This document shows positions 1-10,300 of a DNA stretch of 64,000 bases, one piece after another. Position numbers and translations under genes: made by a program. The DNA lies in assembly GCA_021018815.1 (NCBI GenBank), contig JAITYX010000033.1, positions 3,590,001-3,654,000 of the forward strand, written 5' to 3'. The notes under the pieces were generated by a model. It searched no databases. It had not been told where the DNA came from and saw nothing but the letters and a program-made list of their open reading frames with translations. Every line of letters begins with the position of its first letter. Within the stretch, counting starts at the first letter, position 1. This stretch comes from Talinum fruticosum (Eukaryota > Streptophyta > Magnoliopsida > Caryophyllales > Talinaceae).

Positions 1-149
1 TGATTAGTGGGATTTTCCTGCATAAGTAAGTTTTTAGTAGGCCAAGCTCAAATTTTTACTATTATTCTATCTAGAAGGATTTGATAGTCTATTTTTCCAA
101 TCTTTATGGTTTAAATGGAACCCCTAAGTACTTAAAAGGCAGAGTGCCT

Positions 150-475
150 TTTCAAATTAAGTTCAATTTCAAGAGTAACACCAACACAAACCAAAGGAAC
201 TGAGACTTGTCATGATTAGCTTCAAGTCCAAAGCATAAAGAGAAGTATCTAAAATCGACATAGGCATCGAATGCTAAAAGGTTTAGCCTTGCAAGACATC
301 ATAATATCATCTGCAAAGCTATGCACAATTGAAGTCCCTTGCAACCAAAATGGTATCCGAAACATTATTGCATTTTGGCAATTTTAAGAGCTTTATTTAG
401 ATACTTCATAGACGGAACAAAGAGCAAGAGGGACTTATCGAGCAGCAACTCGCCTAATGAGCAAACAAATTCTCC
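150..475 (-). pseudogene. LINE (non-LTR) reverse transcriptase remnant
   Basis: Read on the minus strand, this stretch gives a degraded non-LTR reverse transcriptase. A PLLF-like block lies near 440-450, and the catalytic FADDIMMSCKAK motif lies at about 285-316. The upstream block with F.YH..C resembles the palm region of plant LINE RTs. Frames are broken by stops and small indels, and no endonuclease or 3' tail is visible, so this is a dead scrap. Reverse transcriptase in LINEs copies element RNA at the nicked target site. The lineage cannot be set from so little sequence. The call rests on the FADD motif and its spacing to the block before it. Confidence 0.6.
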
Positions 476-1189
476 TTCTCCACCACCCTAAATTATCAAC
501 CCCATATCAGGCGGTGACTACATTTCTCCAAAAAATTTCCTCCTTTTCTTCAAACCTCCAAAGCCATTACCGGGACGAGAGAAGATAGTATCGGTACTCG
601 GAGCTGGAAAAATGCTTTTAGCCAAACAAAATTCAAAATTCACGGACTTTAATTGTGCATAGCTTTACAAATGAGTAATTGCATCCTTATTCCTTATTCA
701 AAGCAACGATGATTACCAAGACAGATTGAGTAATTGAACAAATTGAACAAATTGAGTTATTGCATCCTTATTCGAAACAACGAACGATGAATTCAAAGCA
801 AAGGCACGAAATTGAACAAATTGAGCTCAAATTTGCAAATTACCGGGACAGAGAAGATAGTACCAGAATTTGCAGTGGTAGTAAACAGAGAAAGCAACAC
901 TCTTCGCCGAGAAAGAAACACCGGTGACCGAAGACACCGGTGCCAAAGAGGACCGTAAACACCGGCGCTCGAGACAACCAAAGACGCCAGCAGACAAGCG
1001 AAGACGTCGCGCGAGGCGAGAGCACAACTGGAGCAAGCTTCGTGTTTAGGTCGAGGGATACGCCGGTGACCGAGCACACCTGGCGCCGGAGGAGAGCGAA
1101 GACGTCGGCGCCGGATGCCTGCTGCTGAAGCCTTATGCGCCGGAGGGAAGGGATAGGAGGAAGAGAGTTAGGGATTGAGAAATTGGAGT
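476..1189. other. Unassigned GC-richer stretch
   Basis: No recognisable gene. The block at 800-1130 is GC-rich compared with its surroundings and gives several short overlapping open frames on both strands, none with a family signature. A short phrase with ACCGGGACNGAGAAGATAGTA occurs twice (near 570 and 840), so there is some internal duplication. It may be the interior of the CACTA element whose end lies at 1437. Confidence 0.3.
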
Positions 1190-1437
1190 CCTGTGAATGT
1201 GTTTGCGCTGAAACCTTATTTTTTTGAGTTAGCGTCCAAAGTTAGCGTCGGACGCCATTTTCGCACTCCAATTAGCATCGGATTCTTCATCCGACTCTAA
1301 AATCGACGCTAATAGAGTCCGATTTTTTTCCGACTCAAATAGTGTCTTTTTAAAATCCGACACTAATTTCGTCGATATTAGAGTCGAATTTTGTTGTGGT
1401 CTCTAAATTCGACGCTAATCGCGAGTTTTTTGTAGTG
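1190..1437 (+). mobile_element. CACTA transposon terminal region
   Basis: The sequence ends with TTTTTTGTAGTG at 1426-1437, which read in reverse is CACTACAAAAAA, the classical terminus of En/Spm (CACTA, DTC) elements. Upstream lie many short subterminal repeats built on GTCGGACTCTAAAATCGACGCTAAT, in both orientations, as expected for transposase-binding arrays of this superfamily. The junction falls directly against Ty3/gypsy RNase H sequence, so the CACTA element inserted into that retrotransposon. The other terminus is not in the window. Confidence 0.7.
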
Positions 1438-3292
1438 TTCGTCCCCAAAAGCGATCAAAAGAAGGATGGTGTTAGAATTCTTAGCTAATCTGCCTGCACT
1501 CGACTCGCAACCCGAACACCTTGACTTTCCAAATGATGACATTCTGCAAGTAGAGGTGGACGTTTGGATAATGTATTTTGATGGCGCTTCCAATCGGAAG
1601 GGCTTTGGAGTAGGAATTCTTTTAGTCTCACCGGAGGAGCACATACTCCCATTTCGGTCAAATTAGACTTCGACATAGTGAATAACACTCTGCAGAGTAC
1701 GGAGCTTGCATCACGGGACTTGAAGCCGCTATAGAGATCGAGTTCAAGAATATCGGGGTTTTTGATGACTCCAGTTTGATCATCAACTAGATTTCGCAAA
1801 AATAGAAGGTACGTAGTGAAGCCTTAACACCCTACCAAGCATACCGACATAATTATCTAGACACTTTAAGAGCATCTCTTTCACTTACCTTCTTAGGGAT
1901 GATAACCAATTCGCATATGCACTAGCTAAGTTAGCATTCATGATTAATATCCCTACTGGCATTCATTCAATGCTCATTCACATTGAGCGACGAAGTCATC
2001 CTACGCACATCCGTACATTAGAAGTGTTTAATAATGACCATACTAGTTGATATCATGACATTTATCAGTATTTAGATAAGCAAGAGTATCCCTTAGACTC
2101 CACACCTAGAGCCCAACGAGCCATCGGGATGTTGGTTGCCCAATTCTTCATCAATCGGGGTCAATTGTTTAAGAAAACCAATTCGGGATTAACTTACTTT
2201 GTGTCAATTAACATGAAGCAAAGTGCATCATTGAGGAAATTCATGGAGGGAGTGCGGACCTCACATGAATGGTAGGATGTTAGTCCGAGAAGGTTCAGAG
2301 CCTTGGTTATTATTGGTCAACCACGACGTCAAACTGTTATGATTTTGTTTGAAGATGCTATAAATGTTAGGTGTATGCAAATTTACAACACCAATCACTG
2401 TCATTTCTCACAACGTTAGCTTTACCCTAGCCATTTTCAGTTTGGGGAATAGACATTATTGGCAAGGTGACTCCTAAAGGAACAGGCGGTCATGAATTTG
2501 TGTTAGTAGCAATCAACTACTTCACCAAATGGGTAGAGGTAGCTTGCTATGCAACTTTGACGTCCAAACAGGTTGCCAAGTTCATTACCCAAAATATCAT
2601 CTATCATTATGGGGTGCCCCATGAGTTAATAAGTTATCATAGTAGCCATTTTAAGAAAGAAGTAGCAGATTTGTTGGATAAGTACAAAATCCAATATCAC
2701 AAGTCTTCCCCATATCGCCCTCAAACCAAGGAGTAGTTGAGGCCGCCAATAAGAATATTCGGAAAATAGTGGAGAAAATAGCGAGTTACCTATAAGGATT
2801 AGCCCGACAAATTGCCTTTCGCTTTGTGGGGCTATAGAACTTCGATTAGGGCCTCTACGGGAGCAACACTTTACTACCTAGTTCATGGCATGGAAGCAAT
2901 CCTTCCAATTGAGATCAACATTCCCTCATTAAGGATAATTGTTGAGAGCCAAATTTCGAAGCGGAATAAGCCAAAGCACATTATGAGGAGTTAATATTAT
3001 TGGATGAGAGGCGCCTCAATGCCTTGCATAATGTCCAAATATATCAAGCTCGCATATCCAGGGCATTTAATAATAAGGTTAAGCCTCGAAATTTACAAAT
3101 TGGGGATTTGGTCCTTAAGGACATAAGAGCACCAATTCAGGACCCGCAAGGGAAATTTAAGCCCAATTAGCAAGGCCCGTTTATACTTAGTCGGATCTTA
3201 CCTAGCAGAGCGAGTCAAATTAACCGATTTGGAGGGAGAAGAGATTTTCCAAGTACACCAACTTAGATCGGTTGAAAAAGTACTATCTCTAG
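1438..3292 (+). pseudogene. Ty3/gypsy pol remnant: RNase H and integrase (Tat lineage)
   Basis: Conceptual translation gives an RNase H domain (YFDGASN at about 1576, AEYGACITGLEAAIE near 1695-1740, QFAYALAKLAF near 1910) and then an integrase core (about 2440-2990). The integrase shows WGIDIIGK, FTKWVEVA, YHYGVPHELI and VEAANKNIRKI. A C-terminal module follows (RNLQIGDLVLKD, then NLDRLKKYYL at about 3260-3292). The wording of these blocks is that of the Tat/Ogre/Retand branch of Ty3/gypsy elements. At least seven in-frame stops and several frameshifts interrupt it, so no active protein is made. RT, protease and gag are missing on the left, where the CACTA end abuts. Lineage assignment is from recognised motifs, not from a tree. 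Confidence 0.85.
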
Positions 3293-3730
3293 CATACCCC
3301 TAGGCAAGAGGCCGAGCCCAACCCAAGCAGAGTTAGGCCAAGGCAAGCACCAGCCACTACCCGGACAATGGTGGGCTGGCCGAGCCACGGTTCTCCTTTT
3401 AATTCTGGTATTCGGATTCCCTTGTTTATTTAATGGACGGCCCAATTAGGCTGTCCATCGTTGTCTTTTATTTATTTTAAGGGCGGTCCAATTTATCCAT
3501 TTTTGTTTTTACCTCTAAGTGAGCGATAAAAATATAAAAGTATACCATAATACTTACTTTTTTTAATAAAAGATAAGCCTACTACTTACCTAAATACATA
3601 GCTAATAAAAAAGAAACAATTGCAAGCATACTACTTGTAAAACGTTACTAACATTGTTACGAAGAGGCAAAACTAAACATCCATTTCTTTTATTTTATCC
3701 TAACTTCTATCCTAAGAGTTTGAGCGCTAG
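3293..3730. other. Non-coding spacer between pol and antisense ORF
   Basis: AT-rich sequence following the pol stop. Nothing coding is recognisable. It corresponds in position to the untranslated stretch that Tat-lineage elements carry between pol and the 3' LTR. Confidence 0.4.
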
Positions 3731-3734
3731 TCTA

Positions 3735-4560
3735 CCTTTACTTTCTTTCCCTTAGGATCACTAGACTCAGCTTCTTCATCCCGGGTGTATTTTTTCGGTT
3801 CTTGAATTCGATGAGCCCTCCTTTCTTCAGCTTATTTGGCTTCGGTTTCTCTTCAACGAGCACGTTCATCCATCCGAGGGTTTATTTCGCGAATTTGGAG
3901 AGGGGCAGCAGTAGGGACAGCTTCTTCACGATCCATCTCTCAAAGTCTTAGTGCCTTCCGCCTTCGAGGATCTACTTCTATTATCCACTCTAGATAATAG
4001 GGGAAACAACAATGTTGGGTATGCCTTCGAGTGTCAACAAGTCTGCAGGTGTCAACGGCTTTGGCATACCTCTCCAATATTCGGGCCATGACCTAGTTCG
4101 CCTAGAGCTACCATGCCCTTTGAACAAGTCAAAAGTAGTAGCCCGGACACAATCCAATAGAGGTATTATTTGCTCTCTCCCCATCTGCCGCAACACACGG
4201 CTAGGGAAGTAATATGTGCTACTTTCCAAGCCAAGTAGACGAATGAACGGGAGCTGTGAGGTACGTGTTTTGAACTGGGACACCTTCTAGTGTTTAACAT
4301 ACCAAAGAAGATCTTTATTGTGATTTTTAAGGTGTTCCTCCCACCAAGAAGCCGGGTGATCGGCTACCACCGCTTTTCACTTTTGCTGGCAAAAGTGAGT
4401 TGCTAAATATGTATCCACTTTTGGAGGAGCATGAATAAGTTTTAGATGCTCCATTAACCGGATTTGCACATCACGGATGCAAAATCAAATATTAGTGTCT
4501 TGCACGGTCAAGGTCCAATCTTTTAGGTCCAACGAGAGCAAAATCAAACAATATAAAATA
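3735..4560 (-). pseudogene. Antisense ORF of a Tat-type retrotransposon
   Basis: Opposite to pol, the minus strand gives a long, lightly interrupted frame. From upstream to downstream it reads ASWWEEHLKNHNKDLLWY (near 4310-4365), RLLGLESSTYYFPSRVLRQ (about 4180-4250), then an acidic and basic tail ending near 3735 with a KGKKVKV run that resembles a nuclear localisation signal. Tat-lineage elements (Grande, Retand, Ogre relatives) are known to carry extra ORFs between pol and the 3' LTR, including antisense ones of unclear function, and the position here matches. Several stops show it is decayed. The family assignment is by position and general resemblance, so it is tentative. Confidence 0.5.
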
Positions 4561-4565
4561 GCGAT
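4561..4565. repeat. Left target-site duplication of solo LTR (GCGAT)
   Basis: GCGAT here and GCGAC at 6148-6152 flank the solo LTR. Four of five bases match, as expected for an old 5-bp duplication. Confidence 0.6.
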
Positions 4566-6147
4566 CGAAGACTCGGACTCTATACTTACACATTTCTGAG
4601 TTCCATCCAGGAATCAAGTATAAGATCTTCTCTCTTATAGGGTTTTGACTTCAAGTCATTCCATGCGCCATAGAAACTTTTCGAGTGATATAGCATTTAT
4701 TGTGAGTGTTCTAGAAATTATTTCATATGTCTTTATGTGACTCGACTGACTCGTAAAGCATACTTGTACTAACTTAGTTCCGGGTTACTCAACACTCGGA
4801 ATTATTGCATGTTCAAACACTCGTATTCACACACATAAACTCGGGTCCGACTTCATGTTCCAGGAATTACAATGTTAATTTTCTATTCCAAGTCGGCTTG
4901 TGTTGTTTGAACTTTGTTTTAGTCTAGATCAAGTTCGTTCACTCGATATTCTTTATCTAACTTGATTCTCTTTTAGATCGACTCGGATGGAATTTTGAGT
5001 ATCATGGACATTAGACTCAAAAATTCCATTCCTTTTCCGACTCGGATAATTAGTCATTTAATTATCTTAATTACATCATTATCTCGTGTCTAACCTTGGA
5101 CAAAAGTATTTTATACTTTGAGAACCAAATTGATTTGCTTTTGTAGGTTATTCAAACGAGGCTATCCTATTTTTTGAACTGCAAAAGTAATCGGCTTCAA
5201 AACGTAAAATCACCAGCAGACAAGGCTTTTTCACCTCCGACCTAGCCCCGGACAATCGTGTCGAGATTGTCCGTTTCCAAAACTGGAAATCTGCAACACT
5301 AAGCTCAACGATGGTTTTCACCTGATTTTTCAAGACACCACCAGTGGTTTTGGGACTTCCAAAGGAGTCAAGAACCGTTGCTCAACGTTCATATCTTAAC
5401 GGTTATTTTCTAAGTGACTCGGAAAATCATTTACAACGGTCACAAAGGACCTCCAAGTCGGAAGATGGACACAACGGCTAAGCTGCTTGGTCATCTATAT
5501 ATAGAAGCCAACTTTCAAGACTTGAAGATTGCCGAATCTATTGTTAATACACATACTAGAACGAAGTCATTGTATTCATTCTCAATCTTCTACTTACAAC
5601 TCCAATTCGTATTTCATAACTTTACGAGTTGTAAGGTCTTGTACTCGATTACTAAACACTTTCTTTCTTACTCTCTAAGTAAGGTCCCTTGACTGAGCTG
5701 TAAAGGTTAACTCAGCTCAGTAGTCCCTAACTGTAAGGGTGATCTCGGTTAGAAAGTACTAGATCGAGATAAGGTAATTTCGAGTTTAGGAAAAACTTGT
5801 AAGGAGTTGTCTAAAGGAGCAACTCGAGGTTAAGTCGATCTACGGTATTTTGTGGACTCAAAATAGTGGATTCGACTTCGTGCTTGGATTAGCACGGTCC
5901 GTGGTTTTCTGCCCTAGGAGGGTTTCCACGTACTTTCGAGTTATTACTTTTCCGAGTAGATTCTAGACTCGGACAGTTTAATCTGTTTCCTCACTGCTTA
6001 TCGAATTATAAGTTTATGCTTTTCCGAGCGTATCCTTGCCGCTCACTCACATCGGATCCTTATTTGTTTTAATTTTCAAGCAAGTTTCCTCATCACCCTA
6101 TTCACCCCCCTCTAGGGTGATTTATACTCTCCAAGAGCAAACCTTCA
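4566..6147 (+). mobile_element. Solo LTR of a Ty1/copia (Sirevirus-like) family
   Basis: It begins CGAAGACTCGG and ends AGAGCAAACCTTCA, matching the ends of the paired LTRs at 46103-47616 and 55330-56849 (those are on the opposite strand). The expected initial T of TG is C here. The near-terminal inverted repeat TCACCCT...AGGGTGA is present at 6095-6122. Flanks are GCGAT and GCGAC. No internal copia sequence is attached, so this is a solo LTR left by recombination between the two LTRs of an insertion. It sits inside the 3' region of the older Tat element. Confidence 0.8.
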
Positions 6148-6960
6148 GCGACAGTTGGACGAAACTAAAGTTAGAATCTTTAAGCGTGAACCGGAGGCGT
6201 CTCAACCTCGACAAGCGTTAGACAACCGCCTTATGGCTGGCGCAGCCGACCGGTCCACGACGTTTGCTTTTGTTTGTCGTCTTGTGCTTACCCGCAATAA
6301 TAGGGAGCTCCCATGGAAGTTTTGCTCAACATTTGCTTCAACTCGGTCTAAACCGATGATTGTTTCAGCTACTATTAAAGGAGTTAGGGAAAAATAATCC
6401 TCTAATTATTCCACTAAACTTGGTAAGGCCACTCGGTGCCAAATCCTCGTGGCCTCCTACTAGTAAGAATCTGCCTATCATACAAGTGATTATAGCTCGC
6501 TGCCTCTCGGATGATAATTGATTCAAGCATAGGCGAACATGTTTCGATAATGGTTTTCGGGTTTTTCAGGTTTGATTTTTTCGGATTTGGGTCAAGAAAA
6601 TTGTATACAAAACCCAAAATTTTCGAGCGGGTTCGAATCAGATTTTCACGTCAGCTCAATTTTTGCCAGGTTTACATAGAGCCAAAAATTTATCTCCCGT
6701 TTTTTTGGTGGGGTTTACAAGTTTTGTCCTTCATATGTAGTTTAGAGAAAGGTAAAAGTGTACATCAATATGTGACTGACATTTTTTTTAATTATTTTTT
6801 TGATAGAAAAGAAACAAAATCTGGTGTAATCCTAGGCAGATATTTTTCTATTAAGGGCTTATTTAATTTATATGGTATGTTTAATTTCAGAAAATACCAA
6901 ATAAAGGAGCAAGTAACATGATAGTATTAAATCACCACCTACCTGCCTTGTTACTCATCT
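6148..6960. other. Intergenic stretch upstream of the QRT3-like gene
   Basis: The first 250 bases continue the Tat-element 3' region beyond the solo LTR. From about 6420 it is AT-rich upstream sequence of the host gene. Open frames on both strands here have no recognisable content. Confidence 0.4.
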
Positions 6961-6965
6961 CATCT

Positions 6966-6972
6966 TATAAAA
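6966..6972 (+). promoter_or_regulatory. Possible TATA box (TATAAAA) of the QRT3-like gene
   Basis: TATAAAA lies 188 bases before the ATG, which would leave a 5' leader of about 160 bases. It is a consensus match only. Confidence 0.4.
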
Positions 6973-7127
6973 CCAAATGATTCTGAATAAATCTCACAAT
7001 AAAAGCTGAACACCTCCACCACCCACGTCGACCCCCCAAATTCTTCATTGGAGAGGTACCTCATTTAAAGGTTACTAGGCAGAGATGACAAATAAAAGAA
7101 CGTAAAACAGATGGGACAGGGGAGAGT

Positions 7128-7143
7128 TAGAGAGAGAGAGAGA
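7128..7143 (+). repeat. GA microsatellite in the 5' leader
   Basis: An AG/GA run ends 17 bases before the start codon. GA tracts are common in plant 5' leaders and are prone to length change. Confidence 0.6.
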
Positions 7144-7160
7144 TCTTGTTTAAAGGCACT

Positions 7161-7322
7161 ATGAGGTTTTCTGCAATGGGATTGTTGTTCTTCTTCTTAT
7201 TATTAGTATTAGAGAATGCCATGGCCGAATCTTCTATCCGTACCCATAAACAAGCTGAGTTTCACAAGAAAATTCAAGACAAGTTGTCTCTTCAGCCAAA
7301 ACTCGTGTCATCAACCAAATCA
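7161..7322 (+). CDS. QRT3-like: QRT3-like exon 1 (signal peptide)
   Basis: 54 codons from ATG at 7161 to a GTGAGT donor at 7323. The N-terminus is MRFSAMG followed by a 15-residue hydrophobic core and an AMA-ES cleavage-like site, then a charged stretch (HKKIQDKL). The earlier in-frame TTG at 7146 is not a credible start. Confidence 0.75.
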
Positions 7323-10300
7323 GTGAGTAAAACTCGCATACTAAAGATTCTTGCTGATATTCCCTTAAAATCCCCCGCCCCCCGACATTTGATTGATTAA
7401 TTGTTTGCTTTCTTTGTTTTCTGTTAATCTTCTTTCGCAATTCCCATTATAACTTCAACTTGGATCTTTTTAGGTTCAAAATTTTCCAACACAGCGTTCC
7501 TAATATATATAAACAGAAAATTTTAAATTATGTGGAAGATATTTGCATTATAGAATCACATTTCTATATTCTAATGAAAAGAAGGAAAAAAATTAACCAT
7601 GAATTATATTTGTGTTTTTTAATGGTATTGAACAATGGTTTTTTTTGGAGAGGGGGGCCTGATTAATCATCTAATAACTAAAGTGAAGTTACTATTGAGT
7701 TATCAGAAGTAGAGTTTTCTAACATAAGTATTTTTTGAGACATGGAACTTAGATTTAAAACTTTATCTAAAAATATTAAATATTTAATTATTTGAGCCAA
7801 CTTGTGATTATGTATGGTAAGTGTAGAGGTGTACTAGAATGCTATTGGACGGAATGGGTCATGTCTCAATATAGGAAATTGCTATATGAATTAGATGCCG
7901 ACCATAATCCCGTGGTATAAGATGGAAAAACTATCAGGTATAGTTGGATGTACTATATTCTTGAATCTAATTTTAGTCTCCTTTTTCATTATCTTCTTTC
8001 ACCGGGAATTATTATGATTTTATCAGTTCAAATAGTTAAATTGTGATTTTTAATAAAGACAAATAATAATTAAGTCGTGATGCATTCTACGAAGTTCATA
8101 AGATGACTTTGAGTTTAGCGTAATTCATGATATATCTCAAAAGAAAAAAATAGTCACGGCCACATAGTTATATGATGTTTACAAAAAGTTTGATATGTGT
8201 ACTTTCTGAACTACTATAACTCGTTTACTAATACCTTTAGTATTATGAAAGTTTGTTTTGAGTTTACTATTCAATTTTAATGAACTTAACATTTGCTGCT
8301 TCTTTTGCTCCCATAAACATCCTACCTACATACTGGCTCTATGGGCCAGCTATTAAGTCGATGTTAAACATACCAATGTAAATGAGGCAAAACACATCAG
8401 TTAGGTCTTTAGTTGAAGAAAGAAAAAATTTTCGGCAGACAATGATAGTGATCGAGATGAAAAAAATGTAGAAGTAATTTATAATATCTATGAGCAAACT
8501 AATAATTCATTTAAAGGTAGTTAAATTTTTATATTAATTAAATATTAACACAATTACATATAACTTTATGAAGTTATAACTTAAAAGTAATTGATAATAG
8601 GTGGAGTAACTCACAGGTTGATATACACGCTCAAAACTATCTATACATATTATTAATATAGGGTGACACTCATTATAATATTTTAAAACACCTTCTCATT
8701 TGGCAGTGGTAAGTACATGCCACCTAACTCAGCAATTATCTTAGGTACCAAAGCTCGGTCTTGGAGGTTCAATAGGATACCAAACTTAAGTTAAAGCATA
8801 AAACGGACGAACTAACCAATATAAACTCTTTCTACAAGATAAAGAAATTGTCTCCCTCTAAATTCAAACCTAAGGGGAGAAAATAGAAAGTGGGAAGTGT
8901 TGCCATCTAGGCAGCCATTCACTCATATATACACCTTCTCATGTGCACTACTAACAAGGCCTAATTGGTAACATGATTTTATATAGGGGAGGGTGGCAAA
9001 CAAAAATTGAGTAACTTGATTTCGATACCATTCTATTTTTTTTAGATTAATTGGGCTAGAACATACGAGCAATGCATTCAAGTCGAGTGATATTCTAACG
9101 TACATAACCAAAACTAATTGACAATTGGTGGAGTTACTCAAAAGTTTATATATACAATCAAAGTCATCTATTTTATAAGTAAGAGATAACACCTACCATT
9201 ATATTTCATGCATTAAGCTTGATTTTTATTTTGAGGTATAAAAATATACAAATTATATTATAATCCTCAATTATTATATATGATATTTTGTTTTAATTTT
9301 CTAAAATCCACCAACCTATTTACATAGTCCCCTTTACAAAACACATAGATTATTTTCCCTAAAATGCATCATCTCATTAGGTCTATAATGCCAAGTGACT
9401 GTATATGTGTTGCAAAAAGTTATTTCTAGTGTGTTTGAATTTAGAAAAGTTTGATTGCAATAAATATGAAAAAGAAAGTGTTTTTAAGTAATACCTAAAG
9501 ACGTTGGGGAAGGAAAGGCATAGTTGAGGGGATTGGCATCACCAGCTGACTAGTTCTTAGTCGAAGACCCCGATGGTGGGTTTCTAGCCACTAGACAGCC
9601 CGCCGGAGGTATGGATGTGGGTGAGATGGTGCTTAGCATGCAGGAAGGAGGGGATTGGAACTTAGGTTGTTTATCTCCAGAAAAAACTAAAAAGAATAGA
9701 CAATTTGAAGATACAATGTTCCCTTTTAGGATTAAATATGACAATATATTCTATTGAATTATTTATTGGAAAATTAACATGGAAAAAAAAGTTTAAAATA
9801 TTAATATATTTTAAATTTTAAGATTCAGAAAAATTAATAAATCTCATACAATTATCCTTCATTCTTTTATAATTATGCAATATACTTCTTTGGTTTCAAA
9901 AAATTATCCTTCTAAAACTAAGAGCCTATTTTTTGTAATGCATACACGAAAAACAAAAGAAAAAATGGAACAAATTAATATTTGATTAATGGTTGCCATA
10001 AATGTTGGACGTTGGAATGCAGGAAGGGAGGGTGTTTTACCCTACAGGGTATGGAGCAGATCCAACGGGGAGAGAGAGAGCAGTGATGCCATCCTCGGAG
10101 CAGTGGCTGATGCATTCCAAGCGCAAGAAGGCCGTCAAATGATGCCGGATGTCAATGATTTGGGAGGAGTTGTTCTTGATTTTCAAGGCGGCAGTTATAT
10201 CATCAGCGAACCCATCTCTTTTCCTCCTCGTGTCGGCAATGTCGTGGTATGTCATCTCCATCTCTCAAATCAGAGCATCTACTTTATTTTTTTTTAGTGA

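Noticed and set aside
793..1128. Overlapping open frames on both strands
   Set aside because: GC-rich composition leaves several frames open, with none showing a known motif.
4012..4212. Plus-strand open frame in the Tat 3' region
   Set aside because: The opposite strand gives the longer, family-like frame.
7146..7160. Upstream start at TTG for the QRT3-like gene
   Set aside because: Plant genes rarely start at TTG, and the ATG at 7161 begins a good signal peptide.
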